Source: Vibrio sp. RE88 (lineage in GTDB: Bacteria > Pseudomonadota > Gammaproteobacteria > Enterobacterales > Vibrionaceae). Taken from it: a DNA stretch of 64,000 nt. Numbering within the stretch: position 1 is the first letter of the stretch; every line of letters begins with the position of its first letter. The stretch lies in contig NZ_VTYQ01000007.1 of NCBI RefSeq assembly GCF_013113835.1, positions 248,001 to 312,000 of the forward strand, written 5' to 3'. Under the pieces are notes generated by a model, which did no database searches, was not told the DNA's origin, and was given only the letters and a program-made list of their open reading frames with translations. Of the stretch, positions 1-9,252 are shown in pieces. Position numbers and translations under genes: made by a program.

Positions 1-87
1 TTTTGCTGACGGCCATAGCCCTTAGCAGTTTTCTCTAGCAAATACATTAGGCCGCTGTCTCAGTGGCTGTAGGAAAAGGAATAAAAC

Positions 88-2496
88 ATGAAATACGGCT
101 ATTTCGATAACGAGAATCGTGAATACGTCATCACTCGCCCTGACGTACCTGCGCCATGGACAAACTACCTAGGCACTGAGAAGTTCTGTACGGTTATCTC
201 GCACAATGCGGGGGGCTATTCGTTCTACAACTCGCCAGAATACAACCGTGTTACTAAATTCCGCCCGAATGCGACCTTCGATCGCCCAGGACATTACGTT
301 TATCTGCGTGATGATCAGACAGGGGATTACTGGTCAATCTCATGGCAACCAGTGGCCAAAAGCCTAGATGAAGCAAACTACGAAGTCCGTCATGGCTTGT
401 CATACTCTAAGTTCAAGTGTGAATACAGCGGCATTACCGCGACGAAAACACTCTTCGTCCCTAAAGGCGAAGACGCGGAAATTTGGGATGTGGTGATCAA
501 GAACACCTCTGACAAACCACGTACCATCAGCGCTTTCTCTTTTGTTGAATTCTCTTTCAGCCATATCCAATCTGATAACCAAAACCATCAGATGTCTCTG
601 TACTCCGCAGGTACGACTTACAATGAAGGCGTAATTGAATACGACCTGTACTACAACACCAACGACTTCGAAGGTTTCTACTACCTTGCTTCGACGTTTT
701 CTCCAGATTCTTACGATGGTCAGCGTGACAGCTTCCTAGGTCTTTACCGCGACGAAGCTAACCCAATCGCCGTCGAAATAGGCCAATGCTCCAACACGGC
801 CCAGACTTGTTATAACCACTGTGGTTCTCTGCACAAGCAATTCACCATCCAACCGGGTGAAGAAGTTCGCTTTGCTTACATTCTAGGTATCGGCAAAGGC
901 AATGGTGAGCGCCTGCGTGCTAAGTACCAAGACCTAGCAGAAGTCGACAACGCCTTCGCTGGTATCAAAGCCCACTGGGATGAGCGTTGTGGCAAGTTCC
1001 AAGTGAAATCGCCAAACGAAGGTCTAGATACCATGATCAATGCATGGACACTATACCAAGCTGAAACCTGTATCGTATGGTCTCGTTTTGCATCCTTCAT
1101 CGAAGTGGGTGGTCGTACTGGCCTTGGTTACCGCGATACCGCACAAGACGCAATTTCAGTCCCTCATGCCAACCCAGCAATGACACGCAAGCGTATCGTT
1201 GATCTACTGCGCGGCCAGGTGAAAGCGGGTTATGGCCTGCACCTATTCGATCCAGACTGGTTCGATCCAGAGAAAGCAGACGTGAAACCGTCTAAGTCAC
1301 CAACGGTTGTTCCTACGCCATCCGACGAAGACAAGATCCACGGCATTGAAGACACGTGTTCGGATGACCACCTATGGTTAGTGCCAACCATCTGTAAGTA
1401 CGTAATGGAAACCGGCGAACACAGCTTCTTCGACGAAACGATCCCTTACGCAGATGGTGGCGATGCAAGCGTTTATGACCACATGAAAGCAGCATTAGAC
1501 TTCTCTGCAGAGTACGTGGGTCAAACCGGCATCTGTAAAGGCTTACGCGCAGACTGGAACGACTGTCTAAACCTAGGCGGTGGCGAATCTTCAATGGTGT
1601 CGTTCCTCCATTTCTGGGCTCTGCAAGAGTTCATCGACCTAGCCAAGTACCTAGGTAAAGACGCTGACGTTGAGAAATACACCGAAATGGCGGCAAATGT
1701 CCGCGAAGCGTGTGAAGCACACCTTTGGGATGACGAAGGCGGTTGGTACATCCGAGGTCTCACCAAGAGCGGCGACAAAATCGGTACAGCGCAACAAGCG
1801 GAAGGTCGTGTCCACCTTGAGTCAAACACACTAGCTGTACTCTCTGGCGCGGTATCTCAAGAGCGCGGTGAGAAAGCAATGGATGCCGTAGATGAGAACC
1901 TGTTCTCTGAATACGGCTTACACCTCAACTCACCGTCTTTCGCCACACCTAACGATGACATCGGCTTTGTTACACGCGTTTATCAAGGCGTGAAAGAAAA
2001 CGGCGCTATCTTCTCACACCCAAACCCGTGGGCTTGGGTCGCAGAAGCGAAATTAGGTCGTGGTGACCGTGCAATGAAATTCTACGATGCACTCAACCCA
2101 TACAACCAAAACGACATCATCGAAAAACGGATTGCAGAACCTTACTCCTACGTACAGTTCATCATGGGTCGTGACCACCAAGATCACGGGCGTGCGAATC
2201 ACCCATGGCTAACTGGCACATCGGGTTGGGCTTACTTCGCAGTAACCAATTTTATCCTTGGTGTACGCACAGGTTTCGATGGACTGACGATTGATCCGTG
2301 TATCCCAACCAACTGGCCGGGTTTCGAAGTGACTCGTCAATGGCTAGAGGCAACGTACAACATCAAAGTAGAAAACCCAGACTCAGTGAGCAAAGGGGTC
2401 AAATCGATCCTAGTCAATGGAGAAGCAGTGTCTGGCTCCGCGATCCCCGTACAGCCAAAAGGCAGCGTAAACGACGTCGTCGTTGTACTTGGTTAA
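88..2496 (+). CDS. chbP: N,N'-diacetylchitobiose phosphorylase (GH94)
   Basis: Cytoplasmic enzyme that splits imported chitobiose (GlcNAc2) with inorganic phosphate into GlcNAc-1-phosphate and GlcNAc. The 802-residue protein has the GH94 layout: an N-terminal beta-sandwich (about residues 1-270), then an (alpha/alpha)6 barrel. The motif RADWNDCLN falls so that the second Asp is residue 492, the position of the catalytic Asp described for the Vibrio proteolyticus enzyme. The ATG is preceded by an AAGGA ribosome binding site. The mutase at 2552 follows on the same strand and probably handles the sugar-1-phosphate product. The first 87 bases look like the tail of an upstream operon gene plus spacer, but I cannot assign its frame. 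Family assignment is secure. Confidence 0.96.
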   Translation: MKYGYFDNENREYVITRPDVPAPWTNYLGTEKFCTVISHNAGGYSFYNSPEYNRVTKFRPNATFDRPGHYVYLRDDQTGDYWSISWQPVAKSLDEANYEVRHGLSYSKFKCEYSGITATKTLFVPKGEDAEIWDVVIKNTSDKPRTISAFSFVEFSFSHIQSDNQNHQMSLYSAGTTYNEGVIEYDLYYNTNDFEGFYYLASTFSPDSYDGQRDSFLGLYRDEANPIAVEIGQCSNTAQTCYNHCGSLHKQFTIQPGEEVRFAYILGIGKGNGERLRAKYQDLAEVDNAFAGIKAHWDERCGKFQVKSPNEGLDTMINAWTLYQAETCIVWSRFASFIEVGGRTGLGYRDTAQDAISVPHANPAMTRKRIVDLLRGQVKAGYGLHLFDPDWFDPEKADVKPSKSPTVVPTPSDEDKIHGIEDTCSDDHLWLVPTICKYVMETGEHSFFDETIPYADGGDASVYDHMKAALDFSAEYVGQTGICKGLRADWNDCLNLGGGESSMVSFLHFWALQEFIDLAKYLGKDADVEKYTEMAANVREACEAHLWDDEGGWYIRGLTKSGDKIGTAQQAEGRVHLESNTLAVLSGAVSQERGEKAMDAVDENLFSEYGLHLNSPSFATPNDDIGFVTRVYQGVKENGAIFSHPNPWAWVAEAKLGRGDRAMKFYDALNPYNQNDIIEKRIAEPYSYVQFIMGRDHQDHGRANHPWLTGTSGWAYFAVTNFILGVRTGFDGLTIDPCIPTNWPGFEVTRQWLEATYNIKVENPDSVSKGVKSILVNGEAVSGSAIPVQPKGSVNDVVVVLG

Positions 2497-2505
2497 CCAC
2501 CCAAT

Positions 2506-2531
2506 GAGCCTATCTCGCAGAGGCTCTTTTG
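2506..2531 (+). terminator. Hairpin with T-run between chbP and the mutase gene
   Basis: A 6-bp stem (GAGCCT/AGGCTC) is followed directly by TTTTGTT, ten bases after the chbP stop and before the mutase ribosome binding site. It resembles a weak intrinsic terminator and may reduce, rather than stop, transcription into the mutase gene. Confidence 0.55.
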
Positions 2532-2551
2532 TTGAATAAAGGATTAAAGCA

Positions 2552-3964
2552 ATGATTAAGTTTGGTACTGGTGGCTGGCGCGCATTTATCGGTGAAGAAT
2601 TTACCAAAGATAATGTTCGCTTGGTTGCCCAAGCGCTGGCAAACATCATCAACCATGAGAAAGTCGCCGACAAAGGGTTCATTATTGGTTACGACCGTCG
2701 TTTTTTATCTGACAAAGCGGGTCGCTGGTTCGCCGAGGTGCTTGCCGCTAACAATATTCCCGTCAGCTTCATCGACAAATTTGTTCCGACTCCAATTGTG
2801 ATGTTTAAAGCCAAAGCGATGGGCTGTGCCTACTCGGCATGCATTACCGCGTCCCACAACCCAGCAGATTACAACGGCATTAAAGTCTTTATTGAAGGGG
2901 GCCGTGATGCGGATGAGATAATCACTGAAAAGATCGAAACTCAAATTGCAGCTTTAACTGGCGATAAAGTGCAAAGCGTAGAGTTTGATCAGGCGGTTGA
3001 AGATAAACTGATTACGATCATTAACCCAATGAACGAATTCGTTGACTCGATCATCGACTTTATCGACATAGAAGCGATCAAAAAAGCCAATTTACGCGTA
3101 TTGATTGATCCTATGTTTGGGGTTGCTAAAAACGCGCTGCAAACAGTATTAATCAATGGCCGCTGTGACGTCGATGTGATTAACGATGGCAAAAACCCCG
3201 ACTTTGGCGGCTTGATGCCCTCTCCCAGCGCTGCCACGTTATATCGTCTAAAGCATCTTGTTGCAGAGCAGGGTTACGACATTGGTATTGGCACCGATGG
3301 CGATGCTGATCGTCTCGGCATCATCGACGAAAAAGGCCACTTCATTCACCCTAATGAAGTGCTGATCCTGCTTTACTACTACTTGCTTGAGTACAAAGGC
3401 TGGTCTGGCTCCGTAGTTCGTAACATTGCGACCACTCATATCCTCGACAAAATAGCAGCAGACCACGGTGAGAAAAGCTTTGAAGTACCCGTCGGCTTTA
3501 AGCACATCAGCTCGCAAATGGAAGCCGACGATTCGTTGATCGGTGGGGAAAGCTCGGGCGGTTTGACCATTCGCGGCCATATCAAGGGTAAAGATGGCGT
3601 GTTTGCTTCCAGTCTGCTGGTTGAGATGATTTCAGTGACAGGCAAAAAGCTTTCTGAGCTGCTTGATGAAATCTATACCAAATACGGCTACGCCTATACG
3701 GCTGAAGGAGATTGTAGCTTTAAAGCAGGACAAAAGCAGGCACTGCATCACAAGATATATGTCGAGAAGCAACTACCACAGTTTGAGTTTGAAATTGAAC
3801 GTGTGAGCTACGAAGATGGCGCTAAAGTCTATTTCAAAAATGGCGGCTGGGTAATTGCCCGCTTCTCTGGTACCGAGCCTCTTCTGCGTATCTTTGCAGA
3901 GATGGCGGACAAGGAGACCGCAGAAGGCATCGTTGAACAGTTCAAAACATTCTTACAGCTTTAA
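2552..3964 (+). CDS. Alpha-D-phosphohexomutase family protein (probable GlcNAc-phosphate mutase)
   Basis: A 470-residue member of the phosphoglucomutase/phosphomannomutase superfamily. Visible signatures are the phosphoserine loop TASHNP (Ser near 101), the metal-binding loop GTDGDADR (near 246), the sugar-binding loop GGESSGG, and the C-terminal phosphate-binding loop RFSGTEP (near 436). The family interconverts hexose-1- and hexose-6-phosphates in the cytoplasm. Because it directly follows chbP, whose product is GlcNAc-1-phosphate, I infer that it makes GlcNAc-6-phosphate for entry into NagA/NagB catabolism. Substrate specificity cannot be read from sequence; glucose or mannose phosphates remain possible. 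It ends before a strong bidirectional terminator. Confidence 0.85.
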   Translation: MIKFGTGGWRAFIGEEFTKDNVRLVAQALANIINHEKVADKGFIIGYDRRFLSDKAGRWFAEVLAANNIPVSFIDKFVPTPIVMFKAKAMGCAYSACITASHNPADYNGIKVFIEGGRDADEIITEKIETQIAALTGDKVQSVEFDQAVEDKLITIINPMNEFVDSIIDFIDIEAIKKANLRVLIDPMFGVAKNALQTVLINGRCDVDVINDGKNPDFGGLMPSPSAATLYRLKHLVAEQGYDIGIGTDGDADRLGIIDEKGHFIHPNEVLILLYYYLLEYKGWSGSVVRNIATTHILDKIAADHGEKSFEVPVGFKHISSQMEADDSLIGGESSGGLTIRGHIKGKDGVFASSLLVEMISVTGKKLSELLDEIYTKYGYAYTAEGDCSFKAGQKQALHHKIYVEKQLPQFEFEIERVSYEDGAKVYFKNGGWVIARFSGTEPLLRIFAEMADKETAEGIVEQFKTFLQL

Positions 3965-3978
3965 GCAGCCTAGAAATC

Positions 3979-4010
3979 AAACACCCAGCGATTTGCTGGG
4001 TGTTTTGTTA
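3979..4010. terminator. Bidirectional intrinsic terminator between the mutase and fbpC genes
   Basis: An 11-bp perfect stem (AAACACCCAGC / GCTGGGTGTTT) with a 5-nt loop and TTTTGTT on the plus side. The complement gives a T-rich flank on the minus side. It separates two convergent genes and can serve both. Confidence 0.9.
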
Positions 4011-4011
4011 T

Positions 4012-5043
4012 TTAAAAAGCCAATACGCCTTGCGTTTCAACTTTGACCGAGACAGGCTGACCTATCGACAGTGGCTCCGCTGAGCTGGCCAACAATCGGC
4101 TACCGCTGGCATCAATCACATAACGGCAATGGTCACCCATAAACTGTTGCTCCAAGACCGTCACACTGCTCTCCTCAGTCGCACTGATCTGAACATGCTG
4201 TGGACGAAGCAACAGCTCACATTCCGCTTGTAGCTGAATTTCTTGCTGAGCTTGTGCTTCAACCAAACCTAACTCAGTTTCAAACTCAGACTCAGACACT
4301 CGCTTCGCGATCAGATAGCTGCCACCACCCAAGAAATCTGCGACGAATTTGCTCGAAGGCTGATAGTAAAGCTCACTCGCCGTGCCGTATTGTTCAATCA
4401 CACCGTGGTTCATCACGGCCATCTTATCGGCAAAGGCAAACGCCTCTTCCCGACTATGAGTGACAAAGATCGCCGTGACGCCATGCTTCTTGAAGATCTT
4501 GCGGATTTCCGCGATCAACTCGTGGCGAACCTGAGTATCAATGTTAGAGAAGGGTTCATCTAACAGCAGTAAGTCTGGCTTGTACGCCAATGAGCGAGCG
4601 ATAGCAACACGCTGCTGCTGTCCACCGGACAACTGATGCGGGTAACGCTCTCCAAATCCAGTCAGATGAACCAGATCAAGCATTTCCGCGACTTTGGCTT
4701 TTCTGTCACCGTTAGTCAGCATTTTGAGGCCGAACGCCACATTTTCCTCAACCGTTAAGTGCGGAAAGAGCGCGTAATCCTGAAAGATCATGCCTATATT
4801 GCGCTGCTCTGGCGGCAGCCAGTGTTTACCGTCGTCAATCGTCATACAGTTCAAACTCATTGAGCCTGAACTGAGCGGCAGCAAACCCGCAATCGCTTTA
4901 AGTAAAGTGGTCTTCCCGCAGCCACTCGCGCCTAGTAAGCAAACAATCTCACCGTGTTCCACCTCTAGCGACAGAGATTCCAGCACCGTTGTCTGTTCGT
5001 CGTACTTACAGGTTAAGTTATTGATTGATAATGCACAGCTCAT
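4012..5043 (-). CDS. fbpC: Iron(III) ABC transporter ATP-binding protein
   Basis: The 343-residue ATPase powers ferric iron import across the inner membrane. It shows Walker A GASGCGKT (about 39-46), the Q-loop in IFQDY, signature LSGGQ (138-142), and Walker B LLLLDEP (158-164). A C-terminal extension of about 100 residues resembles the TOBE-like regulatory region of FbpC/MalK-type subunits. Its ATG overlaps the last base of the fbpB stop codon (TGATG), indicating translational coupling. It is the last gene of fbpA-fbpB-fbpC. Iron specificity is inferred from the neighbouring FbpA-type binding protein and the Fur-type operator upstream of fbpA. Confidence 0.9.
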   Translation of the reverse strand: MSCALSINNLTCKYDEQTTVLESLSLEVEHGEIVCLLGASGCGKTTLLKAIAGLLPLSSGSMSLNCMTIDDGKHWLPPEQRNIGMIFQDYALFPHLTVEENVAFGLKMLTNGDRKAKVAEMLDLVHLTGFGERYPHQLSGGQQQRVAIARSLAYKPDLLLLDEPFSNIDTQVRHELIAEIRKIFKKHGVTAIFVTHSREEAFAFADKMAVMNHGVIEQYGTASELYYQPSSKFVADFLGGGSYLIAKRVSESEFETELGLVEAQAQQEIQLQAECELLLRPQHVQISATEESSVTVLEQQFMGDHCRYVIDASGSRLLASSAEPLSIGQPVSVKVETQGVLAF

Positions 5044-6668
5044 CAGTGTGTATGCTCCAGTGAACGGTTAACCATAACTAAGGGAATCAATCCGACTAAT
5101 ACCAGCAGCACCGCAGGTAGAGCTGCCAATTCGAGTTGTTCGTCAGAGGCAAAGTTGTAGACATAGGTTGCCAATGTTTCAAAGTTGAAAGGCCTAAGCA
5201 GCAGCGCAGCATTCAGCTCTTTCATTGATTCAATAAAAACCAACAAACCGGCAATCAAGGCACCACGGCGAATCAGCGGGAAATGCACTCGCCACAACAT
5301 CTGATTGGAATTGCACCCCATAGTGCGGGAAGCCATATCCAGAGAGGGCGAAACCTTATTTAAGCTGCTTTCAATACTGCCGATTGCAACCGCAGAGAAT
5401 CGGACGACCAAGGCAAAAATAAGTGCAAACATTGAGCCTGAAAAAACCAGCCCCGGCCTACCCCATTGCATAAATTTGGCAATGTCATTGACCAAGTGGT
5501 CCATAAACAAAACCGGGACCATTACCCCAATCGCCAACACTGTCCCCGGTACCGCATACCCCATCGAAGACAAGCGCATAAACGCCAGCCCCTGACGGTT
5601 GGTTGATAAGCGATTATAGAAATTCACAATGACCGCGACAATCACACCAATGACGGCCGCCGATAGCGAAACGTAGAGGCTATTAAGCGCATACTCTCGG
5701 AATTCCGGTGTCCAGCTCTGTGCAAAATACTTATAAGCGTAGATCACCAGTTGCATCAACGGGAACAAGAATGCAATCGCGACCAGTCCCCAGCACCAGG
5801 TCAGCGCCAGCCACTTCTTCCAACCAGTTAACTCGTAGCGAAAGTCTTCTCGGCTACTGAACTGATTCTGGAATAGTTTTTGTTTGCGGCGGCTGTAACG
5901 CTCTGCGCTAAGCAAGAGAATCACAAACACCAACATAATGGCGGAAATTTTAGCGGCCGCAGTCAAGCTTGAATAACCAAGCCAGGTATCGTAAACCGCC
6001 GTAGTCAGCGTGTTGACGGCAAAATAGCTCACCGTACCAAAGTCACCAATGGTTTCCATTGCGACCAGCGAGAGGCCAACGGCGATTGAAGGGCGAACAA
6101 GTGGAAGCGAGATACGACGGAAACTTTCCCAAGGAGAACATTTCAGCAAGCGCGCTGATTGCAGCAAAGAGACGTTCTGCTCCATAAATGCAGCACGACA
6201 CAACAGATAAACATAAGGGTAAAGCACTAATGCCAGCACGATGATAGCGCCAGTCAAGGTTCTGATATCAGGAAACCAATAATCTCCTGGGCCCCAACCT
6301 GTTAAATCACGCAGCAAGATTTGCACTGGTCCGGCAAAGTCGAGCCAATCAGTAAAGATGTAACCAACGATGTAGCCCGGCATGGCCAGAGGCAACACCA
6401 AGGCCCATTGCAGAATCCGCTCGCTGGGTAACCGACACATGGCCATAATCCAAGCCGAAGGAATACCAAAAACTAGGGACAAAGCCATCGTACCTGCGGC
6501 CAAGACTACCGTATTAAAGGTATAGGTTGGCATTACCGTCAACATCAGATGCGAGAACAGGTCATCCGTCTCGCCGATAGAGGTAAGGAATATCGCTAAG
6601 ATCGGCAAAACCAGTAGCAGGGCTAACGTCCCACTACTGGTTTTCCATAAATAATTATTTTCTTTCAT
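5043..6668 (-). CDS. fbpB: Iron(III) ABC transporter permease
   Basis: A 541-residue integral membrane protein with about 12 hydrophobic segments in two homologous halves, as expected for fused FbpB-type permeases. Each half has a recognisable EAA-type coupling loop (in the first half around ESFRRISLPLVRPSIAVG, in the second around NQMLWRVHFPLIRRGALIAG). It forms the inner-membrane channel for periplasmic Fe3+ delivered by FbpA and is energised by FbpC, with which it overlaps by one base. A 160-bp gap containing a hairpin lies between it and fbpA, so permease expression is probably lower than that of the binding protein. Confidence 0.9.
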   Translation of the reverse strand: MKENNYLWKTSSGTLALLLVLPILAIFLTSIGETDDLFSHLMLTVMPTYTFNTVVLAAGTMALSLVFGIPSAWIMAMCRLPSERILQWALVLPLAMPGYIVGYIFTDWLDFAGPVQILLRDLTGWGPGDYWFPDIRTLTGAIIVLALVLYPYVYLLCRAAFMEQNVSLLQSARLLKCSPWESFRRISLPLVRPSIAVGLSLVAMETIGDFGTVSYFAVNTLTTAVYDTWLGYSSLTAAAKISAIMLVFVILLLSAERYSRRKQKLFQNQFSSREDFRYELTGWKKWLALTWCWGLVAIAFLFPLMQLVIYAYKYFAQSWTPEFREYALNSLYVSLSAAVIGVIVAVIVNFYNRLSTNRQGLAFMRLSSMGYAVPGTVLAIGVMVPVLFMDHLVNDIAKFMQWGRPGLVFSGSMFALIFALVVRFSAVAIGSIESSLNKVSPSLDMASRTMGCNSNQMLWRVHFPLIRRGALIAGLLVFIESMKELNAALLLRPFNFETLATYVYNFASDEQLELAALPAVLLVLVGLIPLVMVNRSLEHTH

Positions 6669-6770
6669 CGCCTAACAATCACAGGTATACATCACTCAAA
6701 TGCACTTGCTAATACATCTCATATACCTTTAATACGCTTAAGGGTCTGTTATACCCTTATAAACAAACAA

Positions 6771-6804
6771 CCTCAAGTTACCCTTGTAAAAGAGCGACTT
6801 GAGG
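6771..6804 (-). terminator. Hairpin and T-rich run after fbpA (attenuation before fbpB)
   Basis: On the minus strand an 8-bp stem (CCTCAAGT / ACTTGAGG, 18-nt loop) is followed by TTGTTTGTTTAT. It lies just past the fbpA stop and before fbpB. A second short inverted repeat (TAAGGGT / ACCCTTA) lies at 6739-6759. Partial termination here would give excess binding protein over permease. Confidence 0.6.
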
Positions 6805-6828
6805 CTGTGTATATAAAGCGTCGAACGA

Positions 6829-7842
6829 TTACAGGTCGAACTTCACTTCATCAAGAAGCTTGATTGCTGCTGCATGGTGGTCAGCAATTTCATCTAGAGA
6901 AATCGTATCAGCTTTGAAGTCGCCCCAAGACGCTACTAGGTCAGAACGCTTAACGCCTTCTTTCACTGGGTATTCGTAGTTCACTTCAGCGTACATGCTT
7001 TGTGCTTTATCACCGGCTAGGAATTCCATCAGCTTAAGTGCATTCTCTTTGTTTGGAGAGTACTTAGCCATTGCCATACCAGAGATGTTTACGTGAGTAC
7101 CGGTTGTGTTCTGGTTAGGGAAGTTAATGTAAACAGCATCAGCCCATGCTTTCTGCTCTTTATCGTTAACCATCTTACCTAGGTAGTAGCTGTTGCCCAG
7201 AGAAACGTCACATAGGCCTTCTTTGATCGCTTTAACCTGTGCACGGTCGTTACCTTGAGGTTTACGCGCTAGGTTAGCTTTAACGCCTTCTAGCCACTCT
7301 TTAGTTTCCGCTTCGCCTTTATGAGCAATCATAGAAGAAACTAGAGAAACGTTGTAAGGGTGCTTACCACTACGAGTACAGATTTTGCCTTTGAACTCAG
7401 GTTTAGCAAGATCAGCGTACGTGAAATCATCACCTAGTTTACCAACACGGTCACGTGAAGAGTAAACGCTACGAGTACGAGTTGTCAGAGCAAACCACTC
7501 ATTGTCAGTATCTTGGTACTGAGCAGGGATGTTCTTCTCAAGAACGTCACTTTCTACAGACTGAACCAGACCTTGCTTAGTCAACTCAGACAGACGGCTG
7601 ATGTCTACCGTTAGAATCACGTCAGCTGGGCTGTACTCGCCTTCCTGAGCTAGCTTCTCTGCTAGGCCTTTCTTCGCGAACTTGACGTTTACTTTGATAC
7701 CAGTTTCTTTAGTGAACTCGTTGAACATAGGTTCAACTAGGAAAGGTTGACGATAAGAGTAGACGTTCACTTCTTCAGCAGCCATCGCGGTTGGTGCTAA
7801 TGTTGCACATGCTAGAGCAGAAAGAGTCAGCATTTTTTTCAT
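6829..7842 (-). CDS. fbpA: Periplasmic iron(III)-binding protein
   Basis: A 337-residue substrate-binding protein of the ferric iron family (FbpA/FutA-like). Residues 1-21 form a Sec signal peptide (MKKMLTLSALACATLAPTAMA) with cleavage expected after AMA. The mature protein begins EEVNVYSYRQPFL, and contains the LGNSYYLGKM segment with adjacent tyrosines that in this family ligate iron. It captures periplasmic Fe3+ and passes it to FbpB/FbpC, encoded downstream. A Fur-type operator and a good promoter lie directly upstream, supporting iron-repressed expression. Which exact residues bind iron, and whether a synergistic anion is needed, cannot be settled here. Confidence 0.92.
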   Translation of the reverse strand: MKKMLTLSALACATLAPTAMAAEEVNVYSYRQPFLVEPMFNEFTKETGIKVNVKFAKKGLAEKLAQEGEYSPADVILTVDISRLSELTKQGLVQSVESDVLEKNIPAQYQDTDNEWFALTTRTRSVYSSRDRVGKLGDDFTYADLAKPEFKGKICTRSGKHPYNVSLVSSMIAHKGEAETKEWLEGVKANLARKPQGNDRAQVKAIKEGLCDVSLGNSYYLGKMVNDKEQKAWADAVYINFPNQNTTGTHVNISGMAMAKYSPNKENALKLMEFLAGDKAQSMYAEVNYEYPVKEGVKRSDLVASWGDFKADTISLDEIADHHAAAIKLLDEVKFDL

Positions 7843-7866
7843 TGGTTCAGTCCTTTAACTTCGTAA

Positions 7867-7881
7867 TGATAACGTTTATCA
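7867..7881. promoter_or_regulatory. Fur box upstream of fbpA
   Basis: TGATAACGTTTATCA is a near-perfect 7-1-7 inverted repeat that closely matches the Fur consensus core (TGATAAT-N-ATTATCA). It sits just downstream of the predicted -10 element and about 25 bases from the fbpA start, where Fe-Fur binding would block transcription. Confidence 0.8.
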
Positions 7882-7889
7882 GTTGCGTT

Positions 7890-7917
7890 ATTATATTCAC
7901 CACCGTTTAGAAAACAA
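7890..7917 (-). promoter_or_regulatory. Sigma70-type promoter of fbpA
   Basis: On the minus strand TTGTTT and a perfect TATAAT are separated by 16 bases. The predicted start site lies at about 7883, next to or inside the Fur box. Confidence 0.65.
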
Positions 7918-7930
7918 TGCTGTAAAACGC

Positions 7931-7958
7931 AAAAACCTGCCGGAGTTAGCAGGTTTTT
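7931..7958. terminator. Intrinsic terminator after amtB
   Basis: A 10-bp stem (AAAAACCTGC / GCAGGTTTTT) with an 8-nt loop lies 39 bases past the amtB stop on the minus strand. The flanking A and T runs make it symmetrical. It insulates the fbpA promoter from glnK-amtB transcription. Confidence 0.88.
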
Positions 7959-7996
7959 GAGTATTTTATTTGTAACAGTCTGTGTCTTATTTTGGC

Positions 7997-9226
7997 TTAC
8001 TTCACAGTCACAAATTCAGGGTAAGCACCAACACCACAATCGTGCATATCCATGCCTTCCAATTCTTCATCTTCAGACACTCGAATACCAATCGTTGCTT
8101 TAAGCACAGCCCACACCGCAAGACTTGCACCGAACACCCAAGCAAAGATAACCGCCGCACCGAATAGTTGAGCACCAAACGTTGCATCACCATTACTCAG
8201 TGGCACAACCATTAGGCCGAAGAAACCACACACACCGTGCACCGAAATCGCACCAACTGGATCGTCAATCTTCAGCTTATCAAGAGCAATGATGCTGAAC
8301 ACGACTAGTGCACCTGAGACTGCACCAATGGCTACAGCATAGATTGGCGATGGAGACAGAGGATCCGCTGTGATGGCAACTAGGCCAGCCAGCGCACCGT
8401 TGAGGATCATCGTCAGGTCCGCTTTACCCCACGTCGTTTTACACACGAGAAGGGCTGCAATTGCGCCAGCCGCTGCTGCTGCATTTGTGTTGAGGAATAT
8501 TTGACCAACTGCCGTTGCATTCTCAAAGTCAGAAACCATCAGCTGAGAGCCACCGTTGAAACCAAACCAACCGAACCAAAGGATAAAGGTACCCAGTGTT
8601 GCAAGAGGCATGTTCGAACCCGGAATTGGGTAAATCTCACCATTTTTTCCGTATTTACCTTTACGAGCACCTAGTAGCAGTACGCCTGCTAATGCCGCGG
8701 CTGCACCCGCCATGTGTACGATACCTGAGCCAGCAAAGTCACTGAAGCCCGCTTCTGACAGGAAGCCACCACCCCAAGTCCAGTAACCTTCCATTGGGTA
8801 GATAAATGCCGTAAGTACCATTGAGAAAATCAAGAATGACCACAACTTCATTCGCTCAGCAACTGCACCAGACACAACAGACATGGCTGTAGCTACGAAC
8901 ACCACTTGGAAGAAGAAGTCAGATTCTAATGAATGATCAGCACCTTCGCCTTGCGTTCCAATCAGCGCACCAAATGAAGGTAACCAGCCGCCTTCACCAT
9001 TGTCGACATACATGATGTTGTAGCCAACTACCAAGTACATGGTACATGCGATCGCGTATAGACAAACGTTTTTAGTTAGGATCTCAGTGGTGTTCTTTGA
9101 ACGAACCAAGCCCGCCTCAAGCATGGCAAAACCGGCTGCCATCCACATTACTAACGCACCTGAAATGAGGAAGAAAAAAGTGTCCAGTGCGTAACGTAAT
9201 TCCGTTACTGTAGTTGTTAATTCCAT
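7997..9226 (-). CDS. amtB: Ammonium transporter
   Basis: A 409-residue Amt/MEP/Rh family channel with about 11 transmembrane helices that conducts ammonia/ammonium across the inner membrane. The two pore histidines are recognisable in GSGIVHMAG and AISVHGVCG, and the signature DFAGSGIVHMAGA is present. It lies 26 bp downstream of glnK, the canonical glnK-amtB operon in which GlnK blocks the AmtB pore when nitrogen is plentiful. The C-terminal cytoplasmic tail, where PII docks, is short (about 30 residues). A terminator follows the gene. Confidence 0.95.
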   Translation of the reverse strand: MELTTTVTELRYALDTFFFLISGALVMWMAAGFAMLEAGLVRSKNTTEILTKNVCLYAIACTMYLVVGYNIMYVDNGEGGWLPSFGALIGTQGEGADHSLESDFFFQVVFVATAMSVVSGAVAERMKLWSFLIFSMVLTAFIYPMEGYWTWGGGFLSEAGFSDFAGSGIVHMAGAAAALAGVLLLGARKGKYGKNGEIYPIPGSNMPLATLGTFILWFGWFGFNGGSQLMVSDFENATAVGQIFLNTNAAAAAGAIAALLVCKTTWGKADLTMILNGALAGLVAITADPLSPSPIYAVAIGAVSGALVVFSIIALDKLKIDDPVGAISVHGVCGFFGLMVVPLSNGDATFGAQLFGAAVIFAWVFGASLAVWAVLKATIGIRVSEDEELEGMDMHDCGVGAYPEFVTVK

Positions 9227-9252
9227 TTTAATGTCTCCAGTCCTTTGAATTC

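Noticed and set aside
1..87. 3' end of an upstream gene
   Set aside because: Two frames have plausible short tails (stops at 23 and 36); too little sequence to decide, so it is not listed as a feature.
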